From: Chitinivibrionales bacterium
GTDB lineage: Bacteria; Fibrobacterota; Chitinivibrionia; Chitinivibrionales; FEN-1185
Reading direction: 5' to 3'
DNA: 64,000 bases
Assembly (NCBI GenBank): GCA_035516255.1
Contig: DATJAL010000017.1
Span: 16,018-80,017, forward strand
Positions 45,408-54,288 of the stretch are shown here, piece by piece. The notes beneath the pieces were generated by a model. It saw only the letters and a list, made by a program, of their open reading frames with translations, did no database searches and was not told the origin of the DNA. A program made the translations under genes and the position numbers. The stretch's first letter is position 1; every line of letters begins with the position of its first letter.

Positions 45408-45436
45408 TTGACAAAAGTCCAATAAACCCTTATATT
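45408..45436 (+). promoter_or_regulatory. Sigma70-like promoter for the second GH105 gene
   Basis: TTGACA (45408-45413), a 17-base spacer and TATATT (45431-45436) lie 45 bases before the ATG at 45481. The second paralogue can therefore be transcribed on its own. Confidence 0.75.
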
Positions 45437-45480
45437 CTTCACTTAGGCGTTGAAATGCGATAATCCTCAGGGGAGCTGCC

Positions 45481-46791
45481 ATGAAACGTTTCGTTTCCGC
45501 AATCAGCCTGCTCATTGTTCTTATCATGTCGAACTCCGTCTTTGCCGACGAGTTTTCCCTCGACAGCATAAAGAGCATCATGCGCAAGGTGGCGAACTAC
45601 ACGTTCACCACGTGGGGCGGCGGCACCGCCGCGGGCATCAACCACGACTGGGACGGCGGCACCATTATGACCGGCGTCGTGGGGCTGTACCGCACCACCG
45701 GGGAGCAGCAGTGGCTCGACAGCATTGACAAATGGGGAAACCGCTGGAACTGGACCTGGGGCGGCGGCACCGGCGACAACCTGTGCTGCATCCAGGGGTT
45801 CTGCGAGCGGTACATCGTCGATTCGGTCCCGGCCAATGCATCAAAGTATGCCGTATCAAAGACCGCCCTCGACGGCATCCTCAAGTCGCCGGTCAACCAC
45901 CTTTTCGGATGGCAGGACGCGGTGTACATGGGACTGCCGGATTTTTCCATGATGGGATACATTACCGGAATTCCGATGTATTATGATTCCCTCAACGTCA
46001 TGTTCCGCGGCGCGGAAAAGGATTTTCAGGACACCGTGTACAAGCTCTGGTACTGGAACACCTCAGCCTCGTTTAAAACCACCCCGCAGGGACATCCCCA
46101 GTTCTGGGGCCCCGGCAATGCCTGGGTGCTGGGCGGAATGGTGCGCGCGCTCAAGTACATGCCGCAGGGATCCAAATACCGTCCGGCCTGGGAAGCGACG
46201 TTCAAGATGTTCTGCGACACCATCCGCAGCAAGCAGCAGCCCGACGGTTTCTGGCGCACGAGCCTGTTCGAGCCCACCGAATTCCCCAACCCCGAATCGA
46301 GTTGCACCGCGTTCTTCATTTACGCCATGTCACTCGGCGTCCAGTGGGGCTTGCTTGACGCGAACACCTTTGTGCCGACCATCCGCAAGGGCTGGTCCTC
46401 TCTTGTCAAGGTGGTCACCCCCGCCGGCATGGTCGGCTACGGCCAGCCGTGGAGCAACCAGCCCGGCAGCCCGGAGGCGTGGACATCCATCCCCGAGGGC
46501 CACGGCGCGTTTCTTTTGGCGGGGGAGGGCGTGTCGATCATCGTCTCGATGGCGACCGCCATCAACGGCATTACCGCCATGAAGACACCGGGCGCGCAGG
46601 GTTCCGGAACTCTTGTTGCTTTGTCGGAAACGCGAAAATGTATAACGCTTCCTGCCGGGGCAAGCGGATTTGAAATGTATAATGTAAACGGGGCCAGGAT
46701 TTGGAAAAGCGAACGGTGCGTCGGTAAAGTTCAGTTTCTTCCCTCCTCAGTCGCAAAGGGAGGCGTTTGTTTTATAAAATTCCTGCGATGA
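45481..46791 (+). CDS. GH105-like hydrolase, secreted, tandem paralogue
   Basis: This is a 436-residue exported protein with a signal at 1-22 (VFADEF). The GH88/GH105 barrel has HDWDGGTIMTGVVGLYRTT, candidate catalytic Asp146 in FGWQDAVYMGLPDFSMMG, FWGPGNAWVLGGMVRALKYMP and PESSCTAFFIYAMSLGV. It aligns with the preceding gene along its whole length. The duplication is old, since many positions differ, including the substrate-side loop before the catalytic Asp. A short sorting-type end is present (FEMYNVNGARIW). It has its own promoter. Confidence 0.87.
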   Translation: MKRFVSAISLLIVLIMSNSVFADEFSLDSIKSIMRKVANYTFTTWGGGTAAGINHDWDGGTIMTGVVGLYRTTGEQQWLDSIDKWGNRWNWTWGGGTGDNLCCIQGFCERYIVDSVPANASKYAVSKTALDGILKSPVNHLFGWQDAVYMGLPDFSMMGYITGIPMYYDSLNVMFRGAEKDFQDTVYKLWYWNTSASFKTTPQGHPQFWGPGNAWVLGGMVRALKYMPQGSKYRPAWEATFKMFCDTIRSKQQPDGFWRTSLFEPTEFPNPESSCTAFFIYAMSLGVQWGLLDANTFVPTIRKGWSSLVKVVTPAGMVGYGQPWSNQPGSPEAWTSIPEGHGAFLLAGEGVSIIVSMATAINGITAMKTPGAQGSGTLVALSETRKCITLPAGASGFEMYNVNGARIWKSERCVGKVQFLPSSVAKGGVCFIKFLR

Positions 46792-46873
46792 TTTGGTTCC
46801 GCTGGATCAACAGAAAAACGGATGAAATGGGTCATTCGCTCTTTTTTTTTCACCAGGATTTTTCCGGAAAAAA

Positions 46874-47245
46874 TTACCGCATCAGGTCCATAGCGACCTT
46901 AAGAACCACTTTTCTCACCTTTGATTCTTTCAGATAATTGCATCGCGGCCGGTGGATTTCGCCGGGGAACAGTATTGCGTACATTCCCTCGGCCAGAATT
47001 ATTGAAGTTTCATGAGGAACCGATTTGTAGGTGATCATGTCTTTTTTGCTGGCAAGATCCTCCATGATTTCCGCCGCCGGATCCGCCGGAGCGAATCCGG
47101 CGGTCTCGATCCCCTGATACACAAATTGGACATCGATGTATTTGAGATGGGCTTCGGCTTTTTTTGCTTCCTTGGGCTGGGTGGCATATTCCTGGACAAG
47201 CGCGAAAATGGAATCGCCATCCAATCCGTATTTGCCAGCCGCCAT
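46874..47245 (-). CDS. YhcH/YjgK/YiaL family protein, short at the N-terminus
   Basis: This is a 123-residue cytoplasmic cupin-like protein. The start GKYGLDGDSIFALVQEY, then EAHLKYIDVQFVYQG and ILFPGEIHRPRCN with metal-ligand type His/Glu, match the YhcH/YiaL family, which has been linked to sialic acid and other sugar catabolism. Family members are about 150 residues. The usual first 30 residues (a helix before the GKY strand) are absent here, and an in-frame stop lies 11 codons upstream of the 12-codon leader. It may be a truncated but folded variant or a decaying gene. Confidence 0.7.
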   Translation of the reverse strand: MAAGKYGLDGDSIFALVQEYATQPKEAKKAEAHLKYIDVQFVYQGIETAGFAPADPAAEIMEDLASKKDMITYKSVPHETSIILAEGMYAILFPGEIHRPRCNYLKESKVRKVVLKVAMDLMR

Positions 47246-47320
47246 TAAAAATGAATTCTTCCGGGATTCGACTGCTGGTTAACCGTTCTCTGAAAAAGAA
47301 CGTAAAATGACAAAATACTA

Positions 47321-47349
47321 TTGCAGCAGCAAGTGTTTGTTTGTAAATT
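47321..47349 (+). promoter_or_regulatory. Likely promoter of TIGR02147-lipoprotein module
   Basis: TTGCAG (47321-47326), a 17-base spacer and TAAATT (47344-47349) lie 26 bases before the TIGR02147 start at 47376. Confidence 0.45.
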
Positions 47350-47375
47350 TAATATCGGACAAAAAGGAAACACCC

Positions 47376-48212
47376 ATGAAGCCAATCTTTGAATACCTGG
47401 ATTATAGAAGATATTTGCTCGATTACTATAACGAGAAAAAGCGTAAAAACCCCCGTTTTTCCTACCAAACGTGGGCCTATTCTGCCGGGTTCCGGTCGAA
47501 GAGCTATTTCCCCGAATTGATTTCCGGAAAAAAGAGCGCCGGAGATGACGCAGTCGGTTCCATTGCGCGTTCTATCGGACTCGAAGGAAAGACGTTCGCT
47601 TATTTTGAGGCGCTTGTTGCATATAATCAGGCAAAGATCCACGAACAGAGTCTGCGCGCCTGGGCCAGGCTCAACGACTTCAACCGGCGCAGCAGTGCAA
47701 GGCTCCTGATGCGCGACCAGCACGATTTTTACCGACAGTGGTACCACCATACCGTGCGGGAGCTCATCGTGATGAACGACATCGGCGGCGACTGGAAGCG
47801 CCTCGCTTCCCTCGTGGTCCCGGCGATAACGCCGCGGCAGGCAAAGGCATCGGTGAAACTGCTGTTGCGCCTGGGACTGGTGCAAAAGAAAGGAAAACGG
47901 TATGAATTGACTGACGCCGTGGTCACCAGCGGCGACGAGGTGAAGTCGGTCGCCGTGGCCGAGTTTCACCTGCAGAACCTCGACATCGCGAAAAAGGCCG
48001 TTAAGGAAATTCCCGCATCCGAACGTGACGTGAGCTGCGTGGCCGCTTCACTTTCGAAACAAGGGTATGCTGAAGTGAAAGAAGAAGTACGTAAATTCAG
48101 GGAAAAACTGGTGAGCATCGTGGAAAAGGACCGGGAGCAGGAACGGGTCTATCATGTCAACGTACAATTGTATCCGACAAGCGCGGCGGGCAAGGAGGAA
48201 CATCGTCCATGA
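47376..48212 (+). CDS. TIGR02147 family putative regulator, second copy
   Basis: This is a 278-residue soluble protein with the family N-terminus FEYLDYRRYLLDYYNEKK. An HTH-like region follows (SYQTWAYSAGFRSKSYFPELI), then a helical C-terminal half with a second winged-helix-like stretch (AKASVKLLLRLGLVQKKGKRYEL) and the family end VSIVEKDREQERVYHVNVQLYP. It is a diverged paralogue of the protein at 38600. ATG 47376 follows AAGGAAA. The last codons overlap the next gene's ATG (ATGA), the same arrangement as at the other copy. Confidence 0.85.
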   Translation: MKPIFEYLDYRRYLLDYYNEKKRKNPRFSYQTWAYSAGFRSKSYFPELISGKKSAGDDAVGSIARSIGLEGKTFAYFEALVAYNQAKIHEQSLRAWARLNDFNRRSSARLLMRDQHDFYRQWYHHTVRELIVMNDIGGDWKRLASLVVPAITPRQAKASVKLLLRLGLVQKKGKRYELTDAVVTSGDEVKSVAVAEFHLQNLDIAKKAVKEIPASERDVSCVAASLSKQGYAEVKEEVRKFREKLVSIVEKDREQERVYHVNVQLYPTSAAGKEEHRP

Positions 48213-48652
48213 GCTGGAAATCTTGCGTCCTGGCCGTTTTGGCGGCAATAATGTTGCAATGCTCTTTCAGCGGGTATTCGGGCGGCGGCGTCATCGGCAA
48301 CCCATCCGGGTTTTCACTGTTGAGCTATACCGATACCCTGCACGGACGGGTCGTTACGACGCACGATTCCATCCTCAGTGCCTGGGCGGCGCAGCTTGGG
48401 CTCGTAAAACCGTCGGGCCAAGATTCCGCGCATATTAATGAAGGGCAGCGCTATTCCTATCCGGGTTTACCCGAAGACATGCGTTTTCGGTTTTCCGATC
48501 GCTTGGGAAGCCGGGTCAGCGCCTGGTCGCCGGATTCATCTGTCGCATGGATATGGACAACGGCCGGCATTTGTTCGGTGCAGGTGCAAATGACAAACGG
48601 GAATGACACGTCCGGATGGTCGAAAGCATTGATCGTAAGAACGATTGAATAA
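48209..48652 (+). CDS. Small lipoprotein coupled to TIGR02147 gene
   Basis: This is a 147-residue predicted lipoprotein: signal CVLAVLAAIMLQC, then SFSGYSGGGVIGNPSG. The GNP-containing start resembles that of many Fibrobacter-type lipoproteins. The rest contains a small beta-rich domain (DRLGSRVSAWSPDSSVAWIW, AGICSVQVQMTNGNDTSGWSKAL) without a recognised family. Its ATG lies inside the TIGR02147 stop (ATGA), which implies translational coupling and a shared role. Confidence 0.72.
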   Translation: MSWKSCVLAVLAAIMLQCSFSGYSGGGVIGNPSGFSLLSYTDTLHGRVVTTHDSILSAWAAQLGLVKPSGQDSAHINEGQRYSYPGLPEDMRFRFSDRLGSRVSAWSPDSSVAWIWTTAGICSVQVQMTNGNDTSGWSKALIVRTIE

Positions 48653-48724
48653 TTTTCTAAAGCCTGATGCATAGTAGTTGTTCGAATTATTATCATTGAT
48701 AAAAATAAAAGAGAGGGACGCGAT

Positions 48725-49459
48725 ATGGAAAAATTCAAGTTCGTTTGTCTCGTCTGCCTTGCGATGCTGTTGGCCGGGTGCGCCGGCGGCAAGAAGCTGC
48801 AGGTGCCGCTCGCGGAAATAGACAGGCCTATTGTCAATCCGAAAGGAACATGGGAGATAATCCCAAACACCTCAATCTATATGAGCGCCCAAGACACCGT
48901 AACGTATCGTGGAATCACTTACCAGGGGCTTGTAGTGCCTCCAGTAGAATATTCAATAACAAATAACATCCTGGTGCAGCTTAATCCTCTTGGATATCTG
49001 AAGGTCATAGGACAATTGACCAAAAGTCCTCTCCTGGACACCACGAAACGATATGACTGGCAGTTTGCTTTGGATCTTACTCTTTATTATCCTTCAGAAT
49101 GGGAACGGTTTGGCATTGAGTATAAAAAGCGGCTTAGTCCTTCGGTCTGGAACAGCGGATATCTGGATTGCTCAACATCATATCACTCCCGCGAAGGATG
49201 GACATTCTTATCAGGAATTGTTGGAGACGGGTTCGGTTTTCAACTTTCAGAAAAAGCCGATGTAACCCTTGGGCTGGGCCTTTCCTATGAAACTGAATTT
49301 AAGCCTCAATTTGCGGTTTATTACGGGGGTGATGGAAATTTAAACTTCCATTACAGCTTTTCCCCTTGGTTTAGAATAAACGTTGGGACCGCCATTGAAT
49401 TCTATAAAGAAAAGGGAAGCGAATTGTCTACGGCAGGCTCGTTGGAATTCATGTGGTGA
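48725..49459 (+). CDS. Lipoprotein with outer-membrane-barrel-like body
   Basis: This is a 244-residue predicted lipoprotein (signal CLVCLAMLLAGC, lipobox LAGC). The mature part has alternating beta-strands (WQFALDLTLYYPSEWERFGI, VTLGLGLSYETEFKPQFAVYY, NFHYSFSPWFRINVGTAIEF) and ends GSLEFMW, suggesting a barrel or beta-sandwich. The family is not recognised. Codon use is clearly more AT-rich than in the neighbours, a possible sign of transfer. GAGGGA lies upstream of the ATG. It follows the TIGR02147-lipoprotein pair by 72 bases and may belong to the same transcript. Confidence 0.65.
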   Translation: MEKFKFVCLVCLAMLLAGCAGGKKLQVPLAEIDRPIVNPKGTWEIIPNTSIYMSAQDTVTYRGITYQGLVVPPVEYSITNNILVQLNPLGYLKVIGQLTKSPLLDTTKRYDWQFALDLTLYYPSEWERFGIEYKKRLSPSVWNSGYLDCSTSYHSREGWTFLSGIVGDGFGFQLSEKADVTLGLGLSYETEFKPQFAVYYGGDGNLNFHYSFSPWFRINVGTAIEFYKEKGSELSTAGSLEFMW

Positions 49460-49527
49460 GCACTGTGGCGGAAATCGCATGCGTAAATTCCCTGATGATT
49501 GATACGTCCGGATTTGTCGGGAACTCA

Positions 49528-50808
49528 TCAAGAAGAAAACGTATCGCCAATAGTTTCCACGGCTTTCATCAAAAGGTCATATTCCTTTTCCGTCCGCAGC
49601 ATCCTGCTTTTCCCGTTCTCAGCCATGATCCTCGGCATTTCCAGCGCCGCGTTTTCCAGCACCGCCCGCTCTTTCATTCCGATTTTATCCAATTCGCCAT
49701 CGCCTGAATATTTTACTATTTGGTTCGCGCGCTCGCGCAGGCCCGATATCATGTCGTGTCCCGCCTTGAAGAATCCGGTAATACCGTTTGTCAATAGCAG
49801 CTCCGCCCCTTTTCCCACGTCTCCCTTGCTTGCGTTTTCCAGGCCCAGGCTTGCATACAATTCCGCTTTTTTCACCGTGCGCTGGCGGCCGATAGTGTCC
49901 ATCTCGCCGCCGTCCGCGATCGAGATTTTCTGCAACAGGCCTGAAAAATCATGGGCGAGGAACGGTCCGCCTTTGCCGGACCTGTGAATGCGGTCCATGA
50001 CGCGGGCGAGGAAAAGGTCTGTCCCGCCGTGCGAAACGACCGTTTTGCCGGAAGACTTTTTTACCATGTCCGCCTTCTGTAAAATGTCCCATCCCTTTTC
50101 GTAAACCTCGACGGCCTCCTCGTATGTGGGCAGCCCCTCTTTTTTCAGCCGTAGTGAATAGGCGAGCCGCGCGCTTTCGAGAATTTCATCCGGGTTTTCA
50201 TAGACCCGTTTGTGGCACACGAGTGCGAAAAGCGTTCTGTCGGTTTCAAACAGGCGGGTCATGAAATCTTCCACGATATCGTTGTCGAAGCGGCAGTAAT
50301 CGGGCGTAAACGAGAACGCCTCGGCCTCGCCGCGGCTGTCAGGATTGTCTTCGTCGAAAACGCCCTCCACGTCGAAATGAGGCCGCAGCGCCGCGGCGAG
50401 GAAGTCGGCCTCGATGTTTGAAACCGCCTTCGCCGCTACGGCCTCGTCGCATGTGTTAAGTACCTCGAGCCAGTGCAGGAACCTTCCGTCGTCGATGGCG
50501 CCTTGGCGCCAGCAGCCCATGGCGAGCATGAAGTTGAGGTGCTCGGGCCCGATGCGCTCCACGAGCGTGTCGAATTCCGACGCCGTGGCGGCCGCCAGCG
50601 CGAGCAGCACGTCGCGGCCGGGAAGCGCGTCGAGGAGGCTTGAAAGGTCTTTTGCCAGAAACAGCAATTCCTTTTTGTCTTCGGGACATGCCTCATGCAC
50701 CAGGCCGCGTTGTTGCGATGTGTCAAGGCCGTTGAACAGGGAAAGCGCCCCAGCCTGATCGCGGACGGAAAGGGCGACAAGAGATGACGCGTTATTTTGA
50801 TGATTCAT
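49528..50808 (-). CDS. DUF6178-like cytoplasmic protein
   Basis: This is a 426-residue all-helical protein without signal or membrane segments. Stretches such as LLDALPGRDVLLALAAATASEF, VERIGPEHLNFMLAMGCW and DDGRFLHWLEVLNTCDEAV resemble DUF6178 proteins, whose role is unknown. The long acidic middle part (FDVEGVFDEDNPDSRGEAEAF) and the repeated helical C-terminus are unassigned. The start at 50808 gives a hydrophilic N-terminus; the frame is open to 50856 with an ATG at 50853. No Shine-Dalgarno decides it. Confidence 0.55.
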   Translation of the reverse strand: MNHQNNASSLVALSVRDQAGALSLFNGLDTSQQRGLVHEACPEDKKELLFLAKDLSSLLDALPGRDVLLALAAATASEFDTLVERIGPEHLNFMLAMGCWRQGAIDDGRFLHWLEVLNTCDEAVAAKAVSNIEADFLAAALRPHFDVEGVFDEDNPDSRGEAEAFSFTPDYCRFDNDIVEDFMTRLFETDRTLFALVCHKRVYENPDEILESARLAYSLRLKKEGLPTYEEAVEVYEKGWDILQKADMVKKSSGKTVVSHGGTDLFLARVMDRIHRSGKGGPFLAHDFSGLLQKISIADGGEMDTIGRQRTVKKAELYASLGLENASKGDVGKGAELLLTNGITGFFKAGHDMISGLRERANQIVKYSGDGELDKIGMKERAVLENAALEMPRIMAENGKSRMLRTEKEYDLLMKAVETIGDTFSS

Positions 50809-50920
50809 GAAAATGCCCGTTATGAGGATGTCGGTATCTTTTTTTCCTTGCATCAAATACTTGTTTTTATCATAAAAAACAAGCGGGATAACGCCGGAGA
50901 CGTACTTGACGGATTGGCAT

Positions 50921-50949
50921 TTGATTATACAGACAAACCATGTTATATT
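50921..50949 (+). promoter_or_regulatory. Sigma70-like promoter for alkD
   Basis: TTGATT (50921-50926), a 17-base spacer and TATATT (50944-50949) lie 63 bases before the AlkD start. Confidence 0.6.
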
Positions 50950-51011
50950 GATTCTATACGGCGGTTTTCCCTCCTTTCAATGCCGCATTCTTGTCCTAGG
51001 AACGATCCATC

Positions 51012-51722
51012 ATGACGGCCCAGGTGATTACCAGCATCCGAAGCGAGCTGAAACGCAGCGCCGATCCCTTGGTCGGAAAATCCTTCGAACGTTTTTTCAA
51101 GGAGCGTGCGCGATTTTACGGCGTCAAGTCGGCCACGGTTGGAAAAATCGCGCGCGACACTTTTAAGAAGATAAAGGACTATGAAAAGAAAGCGAAATTC
51201 TCGCTCATCGAGGAACTCCTTAAAGCGAAGTACGTTGAGGAGGCGATGATCGGTTATGAATGGGCAGAGAAAATCAGCAAATCATTTGATGAACAGGATT
51301 TTTCAATTCTCGAATCATGGCTTACAAGATACGTGAGCAACTGGGCGGAATGCGACACGCTGTGCAACCACGCGATGGGCTCGTTCGTCGACCGGTTTCC
51401 CGCCTATGTTGAGAAGCTCAAGATCTGGGCAAGATCAACGAACAGATGGATGAGGCGCGGCGCGGCGGTCACGCTCATCCTTCCCGCGCGGCGCGGAAAG
51501 TTCCTCAAGGACGTATTTGACATTGCGGACATTCTCCTGGGCGACGAGGACGACCTGGTACAGAAGGGCTACGGCTGGCTGCTCAAGGAGGCGAGCAAAT
51601 TACACCGGAAGGAAGTGTTTGATTATATCATGGAGAATAAAAAGGCGATGCCGAGAACGGCGCTGCGGTATGCGGTGGAGAAAATGCCGGAGGGGTTGAG
51701 GAAAAAAGCTATGGACAAATAA
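51012..51722 (+). CDS. AlkD-like DNA alkylation repair protein
   Basis: This is a 236-residue HEAT-repeat protein of the AlkD / DNA alkylation repair family, which flips or excises N-alkylated bases. The all-helical pattern matches: KSFERFFKERARFYGVKSATVGKIAR at the start, then EEAMIGYEWAEKISKSFDEQDF. DTLCNHAMGSFVDRFP, the TNRWMRRGAAVTLILPARRG segment with the conserved WxRR, and KGYGWLLKEASKLHRKEVFDYI follow. AGGAACG precedes the ATG. It is a single-gene unit; no SOS-box was recognised. Confidence 0.85.
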   Translation: MTAQVITSIRSELKRSADPLVGKSFERFFKERARFYGVKSATVGKIARDTFKKIKDYEKKAKFSLIEELLKAKYVEEAMIGYEWAEKISKSFDEQDFSILESWLTRYVSNWAECDTLCNHAMGSFVDRFPAYVEKLKIWARSTNRWMRRGAAVTLILPARRGKFLKDVFDIADILLGDEDDLVQKGYGWLLKEASKLHRKEVFDYIMENKKAMPRTALRYAVEKMPEGLRKKAMDK

Positions 51723-51749
51723 GAAACCATCTCGAAGGCAGGCGCAAGG

Positions 51750-52586
51750 CTACGGGGACAAATTGAACGGGTATTCCACCTCCGTAATGTCGCCAGGCTT
51801 GTCGATTTTTGCGAATTTAAATGATTTGATGATTGACGTGAATGCTTTTTGAAGTTCTGTATTGTCAATAGTGGTTTGGGGAGGAATAATTCCGGAATAA
51901 ATGACATCGCCGGATTCGCTGATGGCGAACTTCACCGTTATCTTGCCCGCAAGGCCCGGATGAGTGCGCAGTTCCCGGTTGTAAGCATGCCGGAGGTCCG
52001 GCAATCCCTTCACGACAACCCGCATTATTGATGCCCTGCTGCGCCGGCCGGTGATGTTTGACACATAACAGGACGTGTCCTTAAAGGTAAAAATGAATCC
52101 TGAGGAATCATTTTTAATCGACCCCTTTAACCAAAGCAAAGGTTTATAATCGGGAATGGAATCGGTTCTTTCGAGGCATGTAACGCTGTCAATCGCCGTC
52201 TTGAGAAGATAATACGGCTGATAGTAAGTGAAATACCGAGCGGTGTCAGCGACAAGTTTGGGGTCCGGCTGCGGAAAATCGGTGAAATCGCCGGTTATAA
52301 ATCTTCCTGATGGAAATACGTAAAACGATATCGTTCTGGCCAGGACGTTAGGTTTGATGCGGGGCTCGTTGAGAATGGCGCTTATTTTTAAGGCAAGGCT
52401 GTCGAGCGTCGGCTTAAGATAGGTTGTCGTGCGTTTTTGATGAAACGATGCCTTCTGGTATTTGTCAAGTTCAGCTTTATACCTTTCCCGTGCTTCGGCA
52501 GAGGCGATTACCGGGCTTTTCGTTGATGCGCATCCGGAAATAATGGCGGCGGCAACAAGGATTGCGGCGGTAAAGATCGTTTTCAT
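51750..52586 (-). CDS. Lipoprotein with AgmX/TonB-like C-terminal domain
   Basis: This is a 278-residue predicted lipoprotein (signal TAAILVAAAIISGC). Residues 20-190 are of unknown fold. The C-terminal 85 residues (LRHAYNRELRTHPGLAGKI, FAISESGDVIYSGIIPPQT, FTSIIKSFKFAKI) match the AgmX/PglI or TonB-C-type domain, which in other proteins links inner- and outer-membrane machines. GGGGAG precedes the start. Base composition is more AT-rich than the surroundings. Confidence 0.68.
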   Translation of the reverse strand: MKTIFTAAILVAAAIISGCASTKSPVIASAEARERYKAELDKYQKASFHQKRTTTYLKPTLDSLALKISAILNEPRIKPNVLARTISFYVFPSGRFITGDFTDFPQPDPKLVADTARYFTYYQPYYLLKTAIDSVTCLERTDSIPDYKPLLWLKGSIKNDSSGFIFTFKDTSCYVSNITGRRSRASIMRVVVKGLPDLRHAYNRELRTHPGLAGKITVKFAISESGDVIYSGIIPPQTTIDNTELQKAFTSIIKSFKFAKIDKPGDITEVEYPFNLSP

Positions 52587-52653
52587 TTGACTCCCCGGAT
52601 ACAGAAATCAAAAATATTTTTCATGCGTTTATCCGGCCCGTCAACCACTCGGA

Positions 52654-53706
52654 TCACCACCGATAAATCCCCTTATTCGGAATCATCGCAAACAGATACC
52701 CGTTGCATACCGCGAGGTAGGAGACGCCGGTGGAAAGAGCGCCGGCGGGAAGGCCGTCATTCGGCAAGGCGGTCCAATCCACAAATTTTTGCGTGGAAGC
52801 CGCGTTGTTGTATCTGTCTTTTCCGCAATAAATGCACTCGTGCGTCGCGCAGAACATGGTATTGCTGCCTTCGGCGCAAAATGCCGTTACCCTTGCGTCT
52901 TGAGGCAGCGAGCCGCTCACCCTCGTCCAAGTGATGCCGAGGCCCTCGGAATGGAAAACGCCGGCTCCTGTGACCGCAAAAATGCCCTGGCCGAAAACGG
53001 CGAGGCCGCTGACCACAAGGCCGTTGGGATTGGGCAGCCCGAATCCCGCCTTGTTCCAGGCCCACATCCAGGGGGAGGGAATGTGGTTGTACACCGGCGT
53101 CGGGCCTCCGGAAATCAGTTTTCGCTCCAGCCCGCCCATGGTGACAAAGACGCCATGGGTCTCGGTTCCCAAAAAAACCCTTTGGCCGTTGGTGGAAAGG
53201 TGCAGTCCATGGGCGAGCGAAGGCAGGACGCCGTCCGAAAAAATATTCCATTGGCCGAAGTCGGCCAGCGGCAGAGGATTAATGGCGCGGAGCACGCGTT
53301 CGGGCCGGTTCTGGTGATAATCCACGGCGAACAGATAATTATTGAACACGAGCAGCGAGGATATGGTGTCCATGTCGCGCGGCGTGCGGATTGCCTTCCA
53401 GTTTTTTCCGCAATCCGCGGACTGAAGGATTTTGCCCCTGCTGCCGGCATAAACCTGCATACCTCTTACAAAGAAAGAGAATATATCATCGCCGTTTCTC
53501 ACCACGCTCCAGGTGGCGCCGTTGTCCACGGAACGGTACAGCATGCTGCCATTGGTTCCGACAAGAATGGCGGTATTGCACACGGCCATTGCCGTGACGC
53601 CGGTTTGCGCGGGGAATTTTGTTTTTGTCCACCCCGCGGTCTTGGAAAATGACAGCGAGACAAAGGTAAGAAATAAGAGGATGGCGAGAAAACGGGTCAA
53701 CGGCAT
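52654..53706 (-). CDS. Secreted Asp-box/Ycf48-like beta-propeller protein
   Basis: This is a 350-residue exported protein with a signal at 1-21 (VSLSFSK). Asp-box repeats form a propeller: LYRSVDNGATWSVVRNGDD, LQSADCGKNWKAIR, FHSEGLGITWTRVSGSL. It has no sorting domain, unlike the longer propeller protein at 15621. GGGAGGTATC lies before ATG 53706, and a promoter is visible at 53776-53804. Its function is unknown; such proteins often act as assembly factors or ligand binders. Confidence 0.75.
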   Translation of the reverse strand: MPLTRFLAILLFLTFVSLSFSKTAGWTKTKFPAQTGVTAMAVCNTAILVGTNGSMLYRSVDNGATWSVVRNGDDIFSFFVRGMQVYAGSRGKILQSADCGKNWKAIRTPRDMDTISSLLVFNNYLFAVDYHQNRPERVLRAINPLPLADFGQWNIFSDGVLPSLAHGLHLSTNGQRVFLGTETHGVFVTMGGLERKLISGGPTPVYNHIPSPWMWAWNKAGFGLPNPNGLVVSGLAVFGQGIFAVTGAGVFHSEGLGITWTRVSGSLPQDARVTAFCAEGSNTMFCATHECIYCGKDRYNNAASTQKFVDWTALPNDGLPAGALSTGVSYLAVCNGYLFAMIPNKGIYRW

Positions 53707-53775
53707 GATACCTCCCGGAAAAGCTCAATCTGGAATTGCTGTTTGATGGCGAGCGCGCTCTTGACCACTGCCATA

Positions 53776-53804
53776 ATCATAGTGTCGAAGAGGAAGAAAG
53801 TCAA
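53776..53804 (-). promoter_or_regulatory. Sigma70-like promoter for the Asp-box protein
   Basis: On the minus strand TTGACT (53799-53804), a 17-base spacer and TATGAT (53776-53781) lie about 70 bases before the start at 53706. Confidence 0.65.
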
Positions 53805-53867
53805 CAAAGGATTTTTCAGTTTTATTATCAGGAATTCCCGTGAAGGTGAGAAATCAGGAGAAATGTG

Positions 53868-54242
53868 TCACGCCGCCTCGGCGCCTTTTGCCAATCTCGC
53901 CAGCATCCTGCGCTGATAACGGCCGATTCTCCTGAACTGGATGCCCGCCTGTCGGTACTTGATGTTTTCGTGGTACCGCGTTTTTGCCCACACCACCTTG
54001 CCGTGGAAGTGCACCGAAGGAGAGAAGTGTCTCGGCTGCAGTGACATCACCACGCGGTCGCCCTGCTCCAGAACCCTTTTCGTGTTGATTTGCGCGCCGC
54101 CGTTGCTGATATCGACCAGCTCTCCCACATTCCTGCCGGCCCAGAGAAAGAAGAAATATTTCTTGTGCACCACCAGCCGGAGTTTTTTTTTGATCCGTGG
54201 ATGTTTGCGGCGTTCTTTTCCCTGGCCGCGGCCTTCATTCAT
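53868..54242 (-). CDS. PilZ domain protein
   Basis: This is a 124-residue soluble protein consisting of a single PilZ domain. The c-di-GMP-binding RxxxR motif is present (ERRKHPR, Arg12 to Arg16), with the second motif DISNGG at 44-49 followed by AQINT. The strand pattern VHFHGKVVWAK, then AGIQFRRI completes the barrel. It probably senses c-di-GMP for motility or surface behaviour; no cyclase is nearby. A promoter lies at 54289-54317. Confidence 0.85.
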   Translation of the reverse strand: MNEGRGQGKERRKHPRIKKKLRLVVHKKYFFFLWAGRNVGELVDISNGGAQINTKRVLEQGDRVVMSLQPRHFSPSVHFHGKVVWAKTRYHENIKYRQAGIQFRRIGRYQRRMLARLAKGAEAA

Positions 54243-54288
54243 TACGGCACCCTTGAAAAAGGGGAAGTCTGTTTACCACTGTAAATAA

